This document shows positions 38,321 to 38,476 of a stretch of DNA of 38,476 nucleotides, one piece after another (positions within the stretch are counted from its first letter, which is position 1; each line of letters begins with the position of its first letter). A model generated the notes under the pieces. It saw only the letters and a list, made by a program, of their open reading frames with translations. It searched no databases and had not been told where the DNA came from. Both the position numbers and the translations under genes were made by a program. The DNA is from Lachnospiraceae bacterium (GTDB lineage: Bacteria > Bacillota > Clostridia > Lachnospirales > Lachnospiraceae), in assembly GCA_017634975.1 (NCBI GenBank), contig JAGBMJ010000115.1:1-38476 (forward strand). The letters are read 5' to 3'.

Positions 38321-38348
38321 ATTATATCACCTTAGAGTTTGGTGTCAA
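38321..38348 (-). promoter_or_regulatory. Leftward promoter for the small RNA / chimeric ORF
   Basis: On the minus strand TTGACA (38348-38343), 16-bp spacer, TATAAT (38326-38321). Start expected near 38314. The -35 box lies in the terminal overlap (equivalent to positions 8-13), so it is complete only when the contig is closed. Confidence 0.72.
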
Positions 38349-38476
38349 TAATTGATAGTTACTTTCCGCTTTTGTTCATGCTCTCACGTCCTGTGAGCAT
38401 TTTTTTCTATATCCTGCACGTTTGCCCGGCTGAAGTCTCCGCGACAATGCCTGAGCGCGTGCCGGTATGCTTTCAA
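38336..38476. repeat. Right copy of the 141-bp terminal overlap
   Basis: Exact copy of 1-141. It carries the 3' part of the leftward ImmA-like gene (49-141 corresponds to 38384-38476). It should be counted once in the circular genome. Confidence 0.95.

Overview
The window is a complete genome of a temperate, long-tailed (siphovirus-type) dsDNA phage. The first 141 bases recur exactly as the last 141, so it is a circular molecule of about 38,335 unique bases opened at an arbitrary point. Strong Shine-Dalgarno sites, SPP1/TP901/HK97-type structural genes and many small proteins of the kind seen in gut Clostridia phages (DUF5688, DUF7694, RQAAI...SAQP proteins, CD1375/XkdX-like) point to a Clostridia host, probably Lachnospiraceae or relatives. 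This is recognition from memory, not a database search.

Layout. At 1-850 a leftward CI-like repressor and a short ImmA-like protein face a rightward Cro-like gene across a region with four related operators and two overlapping promoters. From 850 to 11,600 comes a rightward early operon of small accessory genes: a rolling-circle (HUH) Rep with large hairpins at and before its start, an RNase H-like protein, a ParB-like protein, an HNH-type protein, dUTPase, and an ArpU/RinA-like late regulator closed by a terminator. From 11,700 to 17,700 lie holin, a membrane protein, a small-terminase-like protein, HNH/P-loop protein, a three-part endolysin, a tip/collar-like protein, P27-type TerS and TerL. 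From 17,650 to 24,550 are portal, prohead protease, HK97 capsid, connectors, tail tube and a G/GT tail chaperone pair made by -1 frameshifting. From 24,570 to 34,970 are tape measure, Dit, Gp37-like, a baseplate-like protein and a 612-residue variable receptor-binding protein.

From 34,810 to 36,550 sits a diversity-generating retroelement (DGR): the variable C-terminus of the tail protein, a second copy of that segment, and a reverse transcriptase. Unusually, neither copy is an adenine-rich template. Differences between them fall almost only in positions 1 and 2 of NNY codons, as expected if both are mutated products of an unseen AAY-rich template.

The last 1.5 kb holds small tail-end and Cys-rich genes, then an attP with repeated arm sites around a tRNA 3' end whose 13-nt T-stem-plus-acceptor strand fits selenocysteine tRNA (selC). 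A leftward ORF there fuses the N-terminus of an Abi_2/AbiF-like abortive-infection protein to the C-terminal half of a tyrosine integrase. A promoter, two-hairpin leader and terminator that look like a small RNA unit precede it.
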